Shown: positions 17,451-25,274 of the stretch, in pieces
How positions within the stretch are numbered: position 1 is the first letter of the stretch
Layout of the letters: each line of letters opens with the position of its first letter
Made by a program: the position numbers and the translations under genes
Source: Cuneatibacter sp. NSJ-177
Lineage (GTDB): Bacteria > Bacillota > Clostridia > Lachnospirales > Lachnospiraceae
Length of the DNA: 64,000 bases
Reading direction: 5' to 3'
NCBI RefSeq assembly: GCF_022867805.1
Contig: NZ_JALIFO010000014.1
Location: forward strand, 1 to 64,000
The notes under the pieces: model-generated
The model's database searches: none
What the model was told of the DNA's origin: nothing
The model's input: the letters and a program-made list of their open reading frames with translations, nothing else

Positions 17451-17708
17451 TTATTTCTGTAACAGAGTAAAGGCGGAACGAAGTTTCAGGTTTCCTTCCT
17501 TGAAATCTTCCACACTGCCCTCAATCTCCTCCGCGGCATCCTCCAAACCAAGGCTTCTCATGTTTTCGGCCAGCTCGGTCAGTTCCTCCGCATGGTGTTC
17601 ATTATGCGCAACCATGTATCCCAGCAATGCGACTGCCTCTTCCTTGGTCGCAGACGCCGCTTCCTGTGGGTGGTGGTGTCCCATATGCTCATCGTGCCCG
17701 TCGTGCAT
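17451..17708 (-). CDS. Small His-rich N-terminus protein, putative metal binder
   Basis: 85 aa. The first 13 residues (MHDGHDEHMGHHH) contain six histidines and three Asp/Glu, a likely Ni/Co/Zn-binding tail. The rest is a helical bundle-like sequence (LLGYMVAHNEHHAEELTELAENM) with three more histidines. It heads the small-gene trio and has GAAGGGAG before the ATG. A metal storage or delivery role next to cooT-like and CODH genes is reasonable inference; no catalytic motif is visible. Confidence 0.75.
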   Translation of the reverse strand: MHDGHDEHMGHHHPQEAASATKEEAVALLGYMVAHNEHHAEELTELAENMRSLGLEDAAEEIEGSVEDFKEGNLKLRSAFTLLQK

Positions 17709-17783
17709 CGAATCACTCCCTTCTTTTCGCCTCTATAATCACTTGAACCGCACACTCTGTAGAAATTGTAACTGTTCCCGTTA

Positions 17784-17811
17784 ATTATAACACAAGCAAT
17801 AAAAAAGTGAA
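17784..17811 (-). promoter_or_regulatory. Promoter of the small-gene trio
   Basis: Minus strand TTCACT, 16-nt spacer, perfect TATAAT, 76 nt before the His-rich gene. The rest of the 311-bp gap 17709-18019 holds A/T tracts and the terminator at 17919-17966; I see no gene in it. Confidence 0.65.
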
Positions 17812-17918
17812 GTATTTTTTCGCATAACACAAAAAAACCTCGGCATCTCATTTTTTTCCGGGGAAAACGAAAAAAAAGTAAGTGCTCCCACAAGGCCGGC
17901 AGATCATTTCATATAGAA

Positions 17919-17966
17919 CAAAAAATCCCTGCACAGTGAATATCCAAAAACTTTGCAGAGATTTTT
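17919..17966 (-). terminator. Terminator of the symporter unit
   Basis: Minus strand AAAAATCTCTGCA / TGCAGGGATTTTTT stem with one U-G pair, ending in T6, about 55 nt after the 176-aa gene. It separates the sigma-54 cluster from the WLP locus. Confidence 0.8.
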
Positions 17967-18019
17967 CCATGTTAAATCCGACTGGATCCGCCGGATTTAA
18001 CCCTTCCCCTTCTCCTGTT

Positions 18020-18550
18020 TTAGAAGGTCCTGTTAACCGAGTTGCCGTCGGCAGGAATCGGCAGGTAGCGGGCCTTCGTCCCCTCGATCATCTCACCGTA
18101 TATTGCAATCCAGTAGGGACGGTATACTTTCCTCATCTCCTTCAGCTCGGCAATCACATGGCGGCCTGCATGGCGGCGCACCATACGCCGTACGGACTCA
18201 CGGCCCGTATGGATCAGGCGGTCATCGGAATAGTAGGTAGGCTGGATATCCAGTTCATCCACTTCCCGGTACACGGTATGAATGGCATCTTCCACATAAG
18301 CGCCGGAGCAGGTAGTCGCCTCCACGATGGAACGAATCATCTGGCGATCCACTTTTCCTTTATCTTTCCTCAATAATTTCCGCAAGATATTATCCTGATA
18401 AGTCATTTCAAATTCCATATATCGATTTTCCAGCCACATCAGACGCAGATTGATCTTCTTATTCTTGCCGTACAGACCGGCCAATCCTTTTTTGGCCCTT
18501 TTTAAGGCTTCTTCCTCCGACATTAATACAGGAAAACACTCAATTTTCAT
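18020..18550 (-). CDS. Uncharacterised 176-aa protein downstream of symporter
   Basis: 176 aa, basic, without membrane segments or signal peptide. Motifs visible: LMSEEEALKRAKKGLAGLYG, MYRx-like basic stretches (KLLRKDKGKVDRQ) and YWIAIYGEMIEGTKARYLPI. It follows the sodium:solute symporter gene by 73 bp and ends at a terminator, so it is likely the last gene of the symporter transcript. I do not recognise the family; an accessory of transport or of the sigma-54-controlled pathway is inferred from position only. Confidence 0.7.
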   Translation of the reverse strand: MKIECFPVLMSEEEALKRAKKGLAGLYGKNKKINLRLMWLENRYMEFEMTYQDNILRKLLRKDKGKVDRQMIRSIVEATTCSGAYVEDAIHTVYREVDELDIQPTYYSDDRLIHTGRESVRRMVRRHAGRHVIAELKEMRKVYRPYWIAIYGEMIEGTKARYLPIPADGNSVNRTF

Positions 18551-18623
18551 ATTTCTACCCCCGCGCTAAAACCTCTTCCTGCCCCGGATGGGTTCCGGGG
18601 CAGGAGAAGCAAAACTATTTCTT

Positions 18624-20372
18624 TTATTTTTTCTGGTCTCCGTGCAGGCTCTTCTTTCCAGTTGCAAAGGAAAGGATCTCGGTGCAGTACTTGATAAAGA
18701 TGCCGACAGCCATACCGCTGGCCACCAGGGGCGCCATATAGGCGACGATCCACTCCACACAGTTTAGCATACCGTAGCCATAGATACAAGCCAAAGCCAC
18801 ATAAAGCAGAATCAGTGCGCCGTCCACGCCGAACCATTCCACCTTGAACTCCCCTTTTGGCTGCTTTGCCTCGTATACTTCGTAGGTAATCATCTGCCGT
18901 TCGAAATCCGTGGTAGCAACGGTAACCGGGTCTTTCCCCGACTTCACAGCAGCGTCAATAGCAGACCGCCTCTCCGCCGAGTAATCTCTGCCGAAGAAAT
19001 TGCCGATGACGAAAGCAAAGAAGGATGCCGGAAGAGCAATCAGAACCGGATCCACCGCGCCCAGGCCTTCCATGGAGACCGGGTTAAAGCGGAACCAAAG
19101 CCACACGACAGCACCGACTACGGCTGCGGCGGTTCCTGCCACATTGGTCTTCTTCCCTTCGTAGAGAATCGCCATCATCAAAGGTACAAACAAGATCGAC
19201 ATACTCATACTGCCAAGGAGCAGCGTAATTTCATAGATAAAGTCAAACTGGAAGGCAACGGCCAGGCCAATTGCTCCAAAAGCCACGCAGGAAAGCCGGG
19301 TTATCAAAATACTCGTCTTTCCGGGCAATGCCTTATCCCCTCGTAGCATAAATATGATATCATTGGAGATAATCTCGCCTCCAACCAGGTAGTATGTATC
19401 AATGGTTGAGATAATCGCCCCCAATATACCGACAATATAGAAGCCTCGGACACCGGTCGGCAGGTATTGTAATACCAACTGCACATAGTGAAGTTCCGGC
19501 TGAATTGTCAGGTTAAAGTCAAGGGTGCGGACAATCAAGCCGCTGATGATGGTAATAACATCAAAGGACATGAAAATGGAAAAACAGGTCAGCATCGCGC
19601 GCTTGCCGGTCTTCGGGCTGTTGGCCGCCGCGAACCGCTGATAAAAAGCAGGATCCTTATACAAGTTGATACATAGAAGAATCAAGACAACAGCTTTCAG
19701 CGCCGGCAGGCCGCCGGTGGCGGTAAACAGCTCCGGAGCCTGGCTCATGGTTTCTTTCATTCCGGCCATTCCGCCCACTGCATTGTACATGCCAGGGAAT
19801 GCAACGCAGACGCCGCACAGCATCAAAACGAAGAAAATCATATCCGTCACAGCCACGCCCATCAAACCGCCTAAGCAGGTGATCCCGATGGAAATCAATA
19901 CAACAACAATGGATACGACGACGGCGGGAAGCCCCCAAGCCGCCTCTCCGGCATACCCGGTCGCCCCTACTTCACTGATCGACATACAGGTAATGACCAG
20001 CACGACCGCACCTAAAATGGCGGTAAACTTGCCATAATGACGTCTCAGAAGTTCGGGCATGGTTCCGCGGGCGCGGACCGAAACACGGGGCGCGATCCAC
20101 AAAGCCAGCGGGAAACGCGAGGCATGGCAGCCGATCGACCAGATAAAGAATCCGGCCAGGCCCATGGTGGTGGAATATCCCACCGTACCGATAACTCCGT
20201 TGCCGCCGTAGAAGGATGCCATCAAAGTTCCGACAACCAGCGACCAGGGCAACGCTCTGCCGGCGCGGTAGTAGTCATCCATATCCTGAGAGCTTTTCGC
20301 GAAATGAATCGCAACTGCGACAATACCGATAAAGGCTGCTAGAATAACTAGGTTATCAATCAAATTTAACAT
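18624..20372 (-). CDS. Sodium:solute symporter (SSS family)
   Basis: 582 aa with roughly 13 hydrophobic helices. SSS signatures include YYRAGRALPWSLVVGTLMASFYGG near residue 35, LGGLMGVAVTDM and a discontinuous first helix. The C-terminus carries an extra soluble segment (about residues 470-520, RDYSAERRSAIDAAVKSGKD) before the last helices. It imports a solute with Na+. Its promoter is sigma-54 type and shares an upstream element with the lyase operon, so the substrate is probably the compound degraded by that operon. Substrate not predictable from sequence. Confidence 0.88.
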   Translation of the reverse strand: MLNLIDNLVILAAFIGIVAVAIHFAKSSQDMDDYYRAGRALPWSLVVGTLMASFYGGNGVIGTVGYSTTMGLAGFFIWSIGCHASRFPLALWIAPRVSVRARGTMPELLRRHYGKFTAILGAVVLVITCMSISEVGATGYAGEAAWGLPAVVVSIVVVLISIGITCLGGLMGVAVTDMIFFVLMLCGVCVAFPGMYNAVGGMAGMKETMSQAPELFTATGGLPALKAVVLILLCINLYKDPAFYQRFAAANSPKTGKRAMLTCFSIFMSFDVITIISGLIVRTLDFNLTIQPELHYVQLVLQYLPTGVRGFYIVGILGAIISTIDTYYLVGGEIISNDIIFMLRGDKALPGKTSILITRLSCVAFGAIGLAVAFQFDFIYEITLLLGSMSMSILFVPLMMAILYEGKKTNVAGTAAAVVGAVVWLWFRFNPVSMEGLGAVDPVLIALPASFFAFVIGNFFGRDYSAERRSAIDAAVKSGKDPVTVATTDFERQMITYEVYEAKQPKGEFKVEWFGVDGALILLYVALACIYGYGMLNCVEWIVAYMAPLVASGMAVGIFIKYCTEILSFATGKKSLHGDQKK

Positions 20373-20700
20373 GCGGTTCTTCTCTCCTTTCCTGATAAGC
20401 GTTCCGGGCCTAAACAGGCCGCGGGCTTATCCCCTCTGCACAATAGAGATAAGAGCTTCTACAGAGAAATATTCCCATTTCTCTTTTTATGCGATTAACA
20501 GTTGCCATACCGCGCTTTTCCGCTTCTCTCCATACCTTTTAATTTTTTATCATCAGCTCCCGGAAACAATACGTACTTTAATTCGCTGCCCTCCTTTTTC
20601 TGTTTTTTTTTGCCATTTTCCCCGTATTGCTTCCACGCAGTATCATTACCACTATTCAATAGAAATGGAGCACTTTCTATTTTCCTATATCATTAAAAGA
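20373..20700 (-). other. Long untranslated leader of the symporter gene
   Basis: About 320 nt between the predicted sigma-54 start site and the symporter ATG. Only very short reading frames (for example 33 codons from 20507) are present, without convincing ribosome binding sites, and I recognise no riboswitch. Its length is unusual; a regulatory RNA or a second promoter cannot be excluded. Confidence 0.4.
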
Positions 20701-20716
20701 AGCAAATTTTATGCCA
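20701..20716 (-). promoter_or_regulatory. Sigma-54 (-24/-12) promoter of the symporter unit
   Basis: Minus strand TGGCATAAAATTTGCT matches the consensus TGGCAYRNNNNTTGCW at every defined position. It lies downstream of the aminotransferase stop and directs transcription toward the symporter. Confidence 0.85.
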
Positions 20717-20767
20717 ATTTAACAGCATTGTCGTTACGTTGTTTTTCAATCTTTTTTCCGAAACATG

Positions 20768-20790
20768 TGCATAATTTTTTAGCTTAATGC
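20768..20790. promoter_or_regulatory. Upstream activating element (symporter copy)
   Basis: A 23-bp site that agrees with the element upstream of the lyase operon (30827-30849) at 18 of 23 positions. Shared pattern: TGCATAwTTTTTT then wGCyywATGC, with imperfect dyad ends. It begins about 52 bp upstream of the -24 box, as expected for an enhancer. A second palindrome, ATTATGC-A-GCATAAT (20797-20811), lies next to it. Confidence 0.7.
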
Positions 20791-20820
20791 AAATTCATTA
20801 TGCAGCATAATTCCATTTTT

Positions 20821-22107
20821 TCATTTTTCTTCCAACAGTTTTTCCACCGCCGCCAATTCCACCACGACAGGAAAAATCTGCATCACCTGTTTCAATTCCT
20901 CCATGGGAGCATAGGAAGGAGCAATTCGGATGGCGCGATCTTCCGGGTCCGTGTCATAAGGATATGCCGCGCCTGCTTTTGTCAAAGTAAGCCCTGCCCC
21001 CCGGCACAGTCTGACAATCCGCCTGGCACAGCCGGACATCGCATAAAAGCAAATAAAATATCCGCCCCGCGGAGCATGCCAATGTCCGATTCCCAGAGGC
21101 TCCACCGTCTCCTTCAAAACTTTCTGGACCAATTCAAATTTCGGCCGCAGAATGGCTGCCTGCTTCTTCATATGTACTTCCACGGCAGCCCGGTCCGGCA
21201 AAAAGCGCACATGGCGCAGCTGATTTACCTTGTCATAGCACACCAGCTGATACGTGAGAATCCTCAGCGTCTCCCGCAGATTTGCCGGGCTCGCCGCCAT
21301 GGCGCAGATACCGCCTCCGGCAAAGGTGATCTTTGAGGTGGAGGCAAATTGGAGCACCCGGTCTTCGTGGCCGTACCGCTGGCACGCCTCGTAAATATTG
21401 GCCAGATGATCCCTGTTTTCCTCCTCGTCATACAGATGATGGACGCAGTAAGCATTATCCCAAAATAAGCGGAAATCAGAGGCTCCCGTTTCCATTGCCG
21501 CCAGCCGCTCCACCACCTCATCGCTGTAGGTCACGCCGGAAGGGTTGCCGTACATGGGCACGCAGATCATGCCCTTCACCGACGGATCCTTCGCCAATTC
21601 CTCCACCCGGTCCATATCCGGGCCGTCCGGCCTGGTTTCCACAGACAGCATCTCGATACCGAAGTTCTCGCAGGTATGAAAATGCCAGTCATACCCTGGC
21701 ACCGGGCAGATAAATTTGACTTTCGGGAGACGGCACCAAGGGGTATCGCCGGGCAGAGGACCGTTTAAGAAAGCGCGGCACAAAGCGTCATGGATCAGGG
21801 CCAGGCTGGAGTTCCCCCCCGGCAGCACCAGCTCGGCGGGCACGCCGAACAGTTCTCCAAAGAGCCGGCGAACCTCCGGCAGTCCGGTCAGCCCGCCATA
21901 ATTCCGGCAGTCCTGCCCTTCTTCATCGTAGTAGTCCCCTTCTTTCAAGATCGACAGCAGAGACGCAGACAAATCAAGCTGTTTTGCCTCCGGCTTGCCG
22001 CGGGACAGATCCAGTTTCAGCCCAAGGGAGCGGAAATTTTCATATTTGCTCTCTAGTGTCTTTTTTCTTTCCTCAAGCTGTTCTCTGGTATAATCCTCCA
22101 GTTTCAT
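20821..22107 (-). CDS. PLP-dependent aminotransferase, class Ic aspartate-aminotransferase type
   Basis: 428 aa. Fold-type I aminotransferase of the MocR/AspT-like (class Ic) group: DLSRGKPEAKQLDLS near residue 34, NYGGLTGLPEVRRLFGELFG, VPMYGNPSGVTYSDEVVERL, FWDNAYCVHHL and STSKITFAGGG with the PLP lysine. It would move an amino group between a keto acid and an amino acid. It follows the DUF401 permease by 12 bp and is the last gene of the sigma-54 catabolic operon. Substrate unknown; aspartate activity is known for relatives. Confidence 0.88.
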   Translation of the reverse strand: MKLEDYTREQLEERKKTLESKYENFRSLGLKLDLSRGKPEAKQLDLSASLLSILKEGDYYDEEGQDCRNYGGLTGLPEVRRLFGELFGVPAELVLPGGNSSLALIHDALCRAFLNGPLPGDTPWCRLPKVKFICPVPGYDWHFHTCENFGIEMLSVETRPDGPDMDRVEELAKDPSVKGMICVPMYGNPSGVTYSDEVVERLAAMETGASDFRLFWDNAYCVHHLYDEEENRDHLANIYEACQRYGHEDRVLQFASTSKITFAGGGICAMAASPANLRETLRILTYQLVCYDKVNQLRHVRFLPDRAAVEVHMKKQAAILRPKFELVQKVLKETVEPLGIGHWHAPRGGYFICFYAMSGCARRIVRLCRGAGLTLTKAGAAYPYDTDPEDRAIRIAPSYAPMEELKQVMQIFPVVVELAAVEKLLEEK

Positions 22108-22119
22108 GTTTATTTCCCC

Positions 22120-23334
22120 CTAAAAAATTCCCAACAACAGATAATACCCCACTAATATCACACAATAGGTAAGCATTACCGGGAGTGTTTTCTTCAACAG
22201 CGCACCCAGGCTGATTCCGAAATATTCGGTAACCACCGCCAGGCATACATGGGTCGGCGTCATCTGGCTGGCCGCAAAGGAAAAGCCCATCAGCAGGATC
22301 AGCAAAGGCATGCCGCCGGGAAGCATAGTGAAAGCAAGCGGTACAAACGCCGATCCGACCGCGGTGGAACTGGCTACCATCGTACCAAAGAAAAATAACA
22401 GTGCCAGGGTCAGATAGACGGGAATCGGAAGTTTCGAAAAATATCCCGGCAGAAGTTCCAGCAGCCCGGCCGAGATCAGCACATCCTTAAAAATGAAGAC
22501 GCAGAACGTCCCCAGCACGGTCTTCCACTCAAAAGCAGAGATTATCATTTCTTTCATCTCCGCAGGCTTAAAATGATCCACAAAAATACTGACCACAATC
22601 ACGCCGCTGACAGCAATCCAGGTAGGAATATCAAAGGCAATAATGAATACGATCGCAAAAAAGATCGTCCACAGACTTTTTGCCAGGTTCTTCAAGTTTT
22701 CCTTTTTGCTCAGTTTCACCGTAGGTCCGGAGCTCGGACGGTCGTCAATTTTAGGGATCTTACGCAGATAGAAAAAGTACCCCAGCGCGATCAAAATGAT
22801 CACTGGCGGGATCATTCCGAACAAAAAAGACGAAACCGGCACGCCGCTCAGGCTGCAGGCAATGATGATCAGCGGATAGGTGGGAAGCACCCCCTCCGGA
22901 ATATGCCGGTAATAGTTGGCGCAAAACGCCTTCTCCGGCTTGGTCAGGTGATCTCCCGCCGTATCATCCATAATTTTCCCGCAGATGGTAACCGCAGCCG
23001 CTGACGGCATCATTCCGATAAAAATGCTGGCAAATGCCGCATTCAGCCTGCGGTCTTTCATCAGCCCGTTCAAAGATTCCTGAGCCAGGGTCAAAAATTT
23101 CCTTTTTTCCAGCATCCGCTGTAAGAGAGTGATCACATAAAGGGCGATCACCACTTCCAGGGTCCCCCAGCTCGTCACCGACCGGAAGGCAATATCTCCA
23201 AACTCTGGAATGCCGATTCCAAAGAATATCAAGAGGAGAACCGTGCCTCCCAGCATCCCTGAAAACAATGGCAGCTTCAAATTCAAAAGAACCAGTATCG
23301 CAACAAAAACGACGATCACCTTAATTAGTTCCAT
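22120..23334 (-). CDS. DUF401 family membrane permease
   Basis: 404 aa from ATG at 23334, preferred because GGAGGGG lies 7 nt upstream. About 10-11 hydrophobic segments; MPSAAAVTICGKIMDD and HIPEGVLPTYPLIIIACSLSGVPVS resemble DUF401 proteins, which belong to the ion-transporter-like permease group. It sits between mttB and the aminotransferase, so it probably moves the substrate or a product of the pathway. This gives the cluster two transporters (with the SSS symporter). Family by recognition, substrate unknown. Confidence 0.75.
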   Translation of the reverse strand: MELIKVIVVFVAILVLLNLKLPLFSGMLGGTVLLLIFFGIGIPEFGDIAFRSVTSWGTLEVVIALYVITLLQRMLEKRKFLTLAQESLNGLMKDRRLNAAFASIFIGMMPSAAAVTICGKIMDDTAGDHLTKPEKAFCANYYRHIPEGVLPTYPLIIIACSLSGVPVSSFLFGMIPPVIILIALGYFFYLRKIPKIDDRPSSGPTVKLSKKENLKNLAKSLWTIFFAIVFIIAFDIPTWIAVSGVIVVSIFVDHFKPAEMKEMIISAFEWKTVLGTFCVFIFKDVLISAGLLELLPGYFSKLPIPVYLTLALLFFFGTMVASSTAVGSAFVPLAFTMLPGGMPLLILLMGFSFAASQMTPTHVCLAVVTEYFGISLGALLKKTLPVMLTYCVILVGYYLLLGIF

Positions 23335-23446
23335 TCCGTTTCCCCTCCACACCCGCTCCTCGAACAAGCGTTATTCTTCATTAAAGAATTCCGCCCAGCG
23401 GAACTCTCCATGTCTAACGCAGGCAACTCATTCCTTCTCGTTTGCT

Positions 23447-24829
23447 TTAATACTTCATCGCCTCTTCCAAAATTGCCATCTGCTCCGGCGTATACTCCGG
23501 CGCCTGGTAATCAGCCAGACGTTTTTCCACAATCTTTTCCGCGCGCTCCATAACGCTGGGCGATCCGTCTGCCTGCCACTTATCATAGGATTCACAGCTA
23601 AACGGCTTCGGCAGCCAATATTCGCTCGGATACAGCTCCAGGGTATCGTCTTCCAGCAGATAGTTTCCGCCGGGCCCCACTTCCTCTATGGACTCCATGT
23701 TGATGGCCTCTTCGGTGATAAACTCGCGTCCCTCCACATTCAGCCTCTGCATCAGAAGCTCTTCATCCAAAATGTACTTCTCCAGGCTGAAAATATTGAA
23801 GCAGTCCAGCTCGCCGCAGGCATGGAAGAAGAAATCGCAGCCGCAGTCCAGAGTTGTCATCACAGACATCGCTGCCTGGGCGCCGTCCTGCCAATCCACC
23901 TCCTTGGCCACAGACATATTTCCGCCGATCCGGCAGGGAATCTTGTAATAGTGGGCCATCGCCCCGACATACTGGATGATCACAGCCACCTCCGGTCCCC
24001 AGGAAGTCGGCGCCGCCACACGCATATTGGAGCCAAAGCTGACGTTGCCGTAGACCACCGGGCAGCCGGGATTTACCAACTGCGCCATGATCAATCCGGC
24101 CAGGACCTCCGCGTTGTTCTGCACCACAGTGCCGGCCACCGTGATCGGGCTGGTCAGGCCAGGCGTCGAACAGCAGGCGATTACAACGGGAAGATTCCGC
24201 ACCGAGTAGGACAAAATCGCCTCCACATCGTTTTTGTCATAGCGCAGCGGAGAAATCGTATTTCCCACGCCGACCACATAGTAGCCGCTGTCCACACCGT
24301 AGAACCGGCGGGCCAATTCGATGGTCTCCTCCGCATCTGTCTTTTTGATACAGGAAGCAATCATCGGGTGTTTGGAATACTTCAAGGTCAGGGCCGCCTT
24401 CACCACATCCACTCTGTCAATCGGAATTCCAGGCAGATAGGTCAAAGGAGAGCTGGAAAGATTCACCGCCGGGTTGGTTGCGTCCAGCTTCCGGATGTTG
24501 ATGTAATCTTCCATGGTCGGCGCGACCAATTTTCCCTTTTTCAGAATATTGCGGGCGCCGGATGCGGTGGAAATGGCCCGGCCGCCTTCGCCGATTTTCA
24601 GCTCCTCATAGGGAGTCTTCATGGTAAAGCTGGGAGGAATCGTGCTGATCGCCTTTTCCACCGTCGCCTTATCAAAAAACACCCGAAAGCCATCCGTCTT
24701 CAGGCCCAGACGCTTAAAATAATCGATCAAATCCTGATGCTCGAAAACCACGCCGATGTTCGCCAGAACCTCAAGGGTTTTCTCATGAATCAACTCAATT
24801 TCGCTCTGCTTGACTTGTTTTACAATCAT
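23447..24829 (-). CDS. MttB-family corrinoid methyltransferase, non-pyrrolysine
   Basis: 460 aa, read through without an in-frame amber codon, so it is the pyrrolysine-free branch whose characterised members demethylate quaternary amines (glycine betaine MtgB, proline betaine MtpB, carnitine MtcB). Family features: IHEKTLEVLANIGVVFEH at the N-terminus, TASGARNILKKGKLVAPTMEDY, VPxx-like YGNVSFGSNMRVAAPTSWGPE and HACGELDCF. It would pass a methyl group to a cognate corrinoid protein and from there to THF. No corrinoid protein gene is adjacent, so the partner must be elsewhere. AATAGGAG precedes ATG; 13 bp after acnX small subunit. Confidence 0.88.
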   Translation of the reverse strand: MIVKQVKQSEIELIHEKTLEVLANIGVVFEHQDLIDYFKRLGLKTDGFRVFFDKATVEKAISTIPPSFTMKTPYEELKIGEGGRAISTASGARNILKKGKLVAPTMEDYINIRKLDATNPAVNLSSSPLTYLPGIPIDRVDVVKAALTLKYSKHPMIASCIKKTDAEETIELARRFYGVDSGYYVVGVGNTISPLRYDKNDVEAILSYSVRNLPVVIACCSTPGLTSPITVAGTVVQNNAEVLAGLIMAQLVNPGCPVVYGNVSFGSNMRVAAPTSWGPEVAVIIQYVGAMAHYYKIPCRIGGNMSVAKEVDWQDGAQAAMSVMTTLDCGCDFFFHACGELDCFNIFSLEKYILDEELLMQRLNVEGREFITEEAINMESIEEVGPGGNYLLEDDTLELYPSEYWLPKPFSCESYDKWQADGSPSVMERAEKIVEKRLADYQAPEYTPEQMAILEEAMKY

Positions 24830-24842
24830 TTTTTTCTCCTAT

Positions 24843-25274
24843 TCATTCAGACTTTTCCATCCGGGTAATTTCGACCGCACCGGTCTCTCCGTCCATGCGG
24901 ACATGATCACCGTTTCGGATGATCTTGCATGGATCCTGATCCTCCGGGAAATCTACGATCGTGGGAATATTCATCACGGAGCTGGCCACGCCGGCCGCTG
25001 AATCGATCCGCGAAAACATCCAGCCCTTCGGCGCGCTTCCCGCAGCCCTTGCCGCCCCAAAGTAGCAGGACCAGCCGTTGGAGCCTTTGCTGCCGGGCAT
25101 CACGAGAATCGTCTCTTTGATGGTTTTTCCTTTATTCTCATTTTCAAAATCAGTGATAACGCCGGTTTCGGGATCCACTCCGTTCCATCCGGTAATGCTG
25201 TGGGGGCAGACCAGAGCCGTCCCTTCCGCCACACCGGGGATCACGCCGCGGCCCTTTAAGATTATTTTTTCCAA
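24843..25274 (-). CDS. Aconitase X small (swivel domain) subunit
   Basis: 143 aa from TTG at 25274, chosen because GGGAGG lies 7 nt upstream; an in-frame ATG at 25292 is the alternative. Swivel-domain (DUF126) features: KGRGVIPGVAEGTALVC, SITGWNGVDPETG, LVMPGSKGSNGWSCYFG and PTIVDFPED. It completes the active site of the large subunit. It overlaps the large-subunit stop codon by about 13 nt, implying translational coupling. Confidence 0.88.
   Translation of the reverse strand: MEKIILKGRGVIPGVAEGTALVCPHSITGWNGVDPETGVITDFENENKGKTIKETILVMPGSKGSNGWSCYFGAARAAGSAPKGWMFSRIDSAAGVASSVMNIPTIVDFPEDQDPCKIIRNGDHVRMDGETGAVEITRMEKSE

Noticed and set aside
20371-20787. 138-codon plus-strand frame upstream of the symporter
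   Set aside because: It overlaps the sigma-54 promoter and its upstream element, is Phe/Ser-rich from A/T-rich DNA, and has no ribosome binding site.
23447-24829. Trimethylamine methyltransferase with pyrrolysine
   Set aside because: The frame is continuous over 460 codons without an internal amber codon, so it is the pyrrolysine-free branch and TMA is an unlikely substrate.
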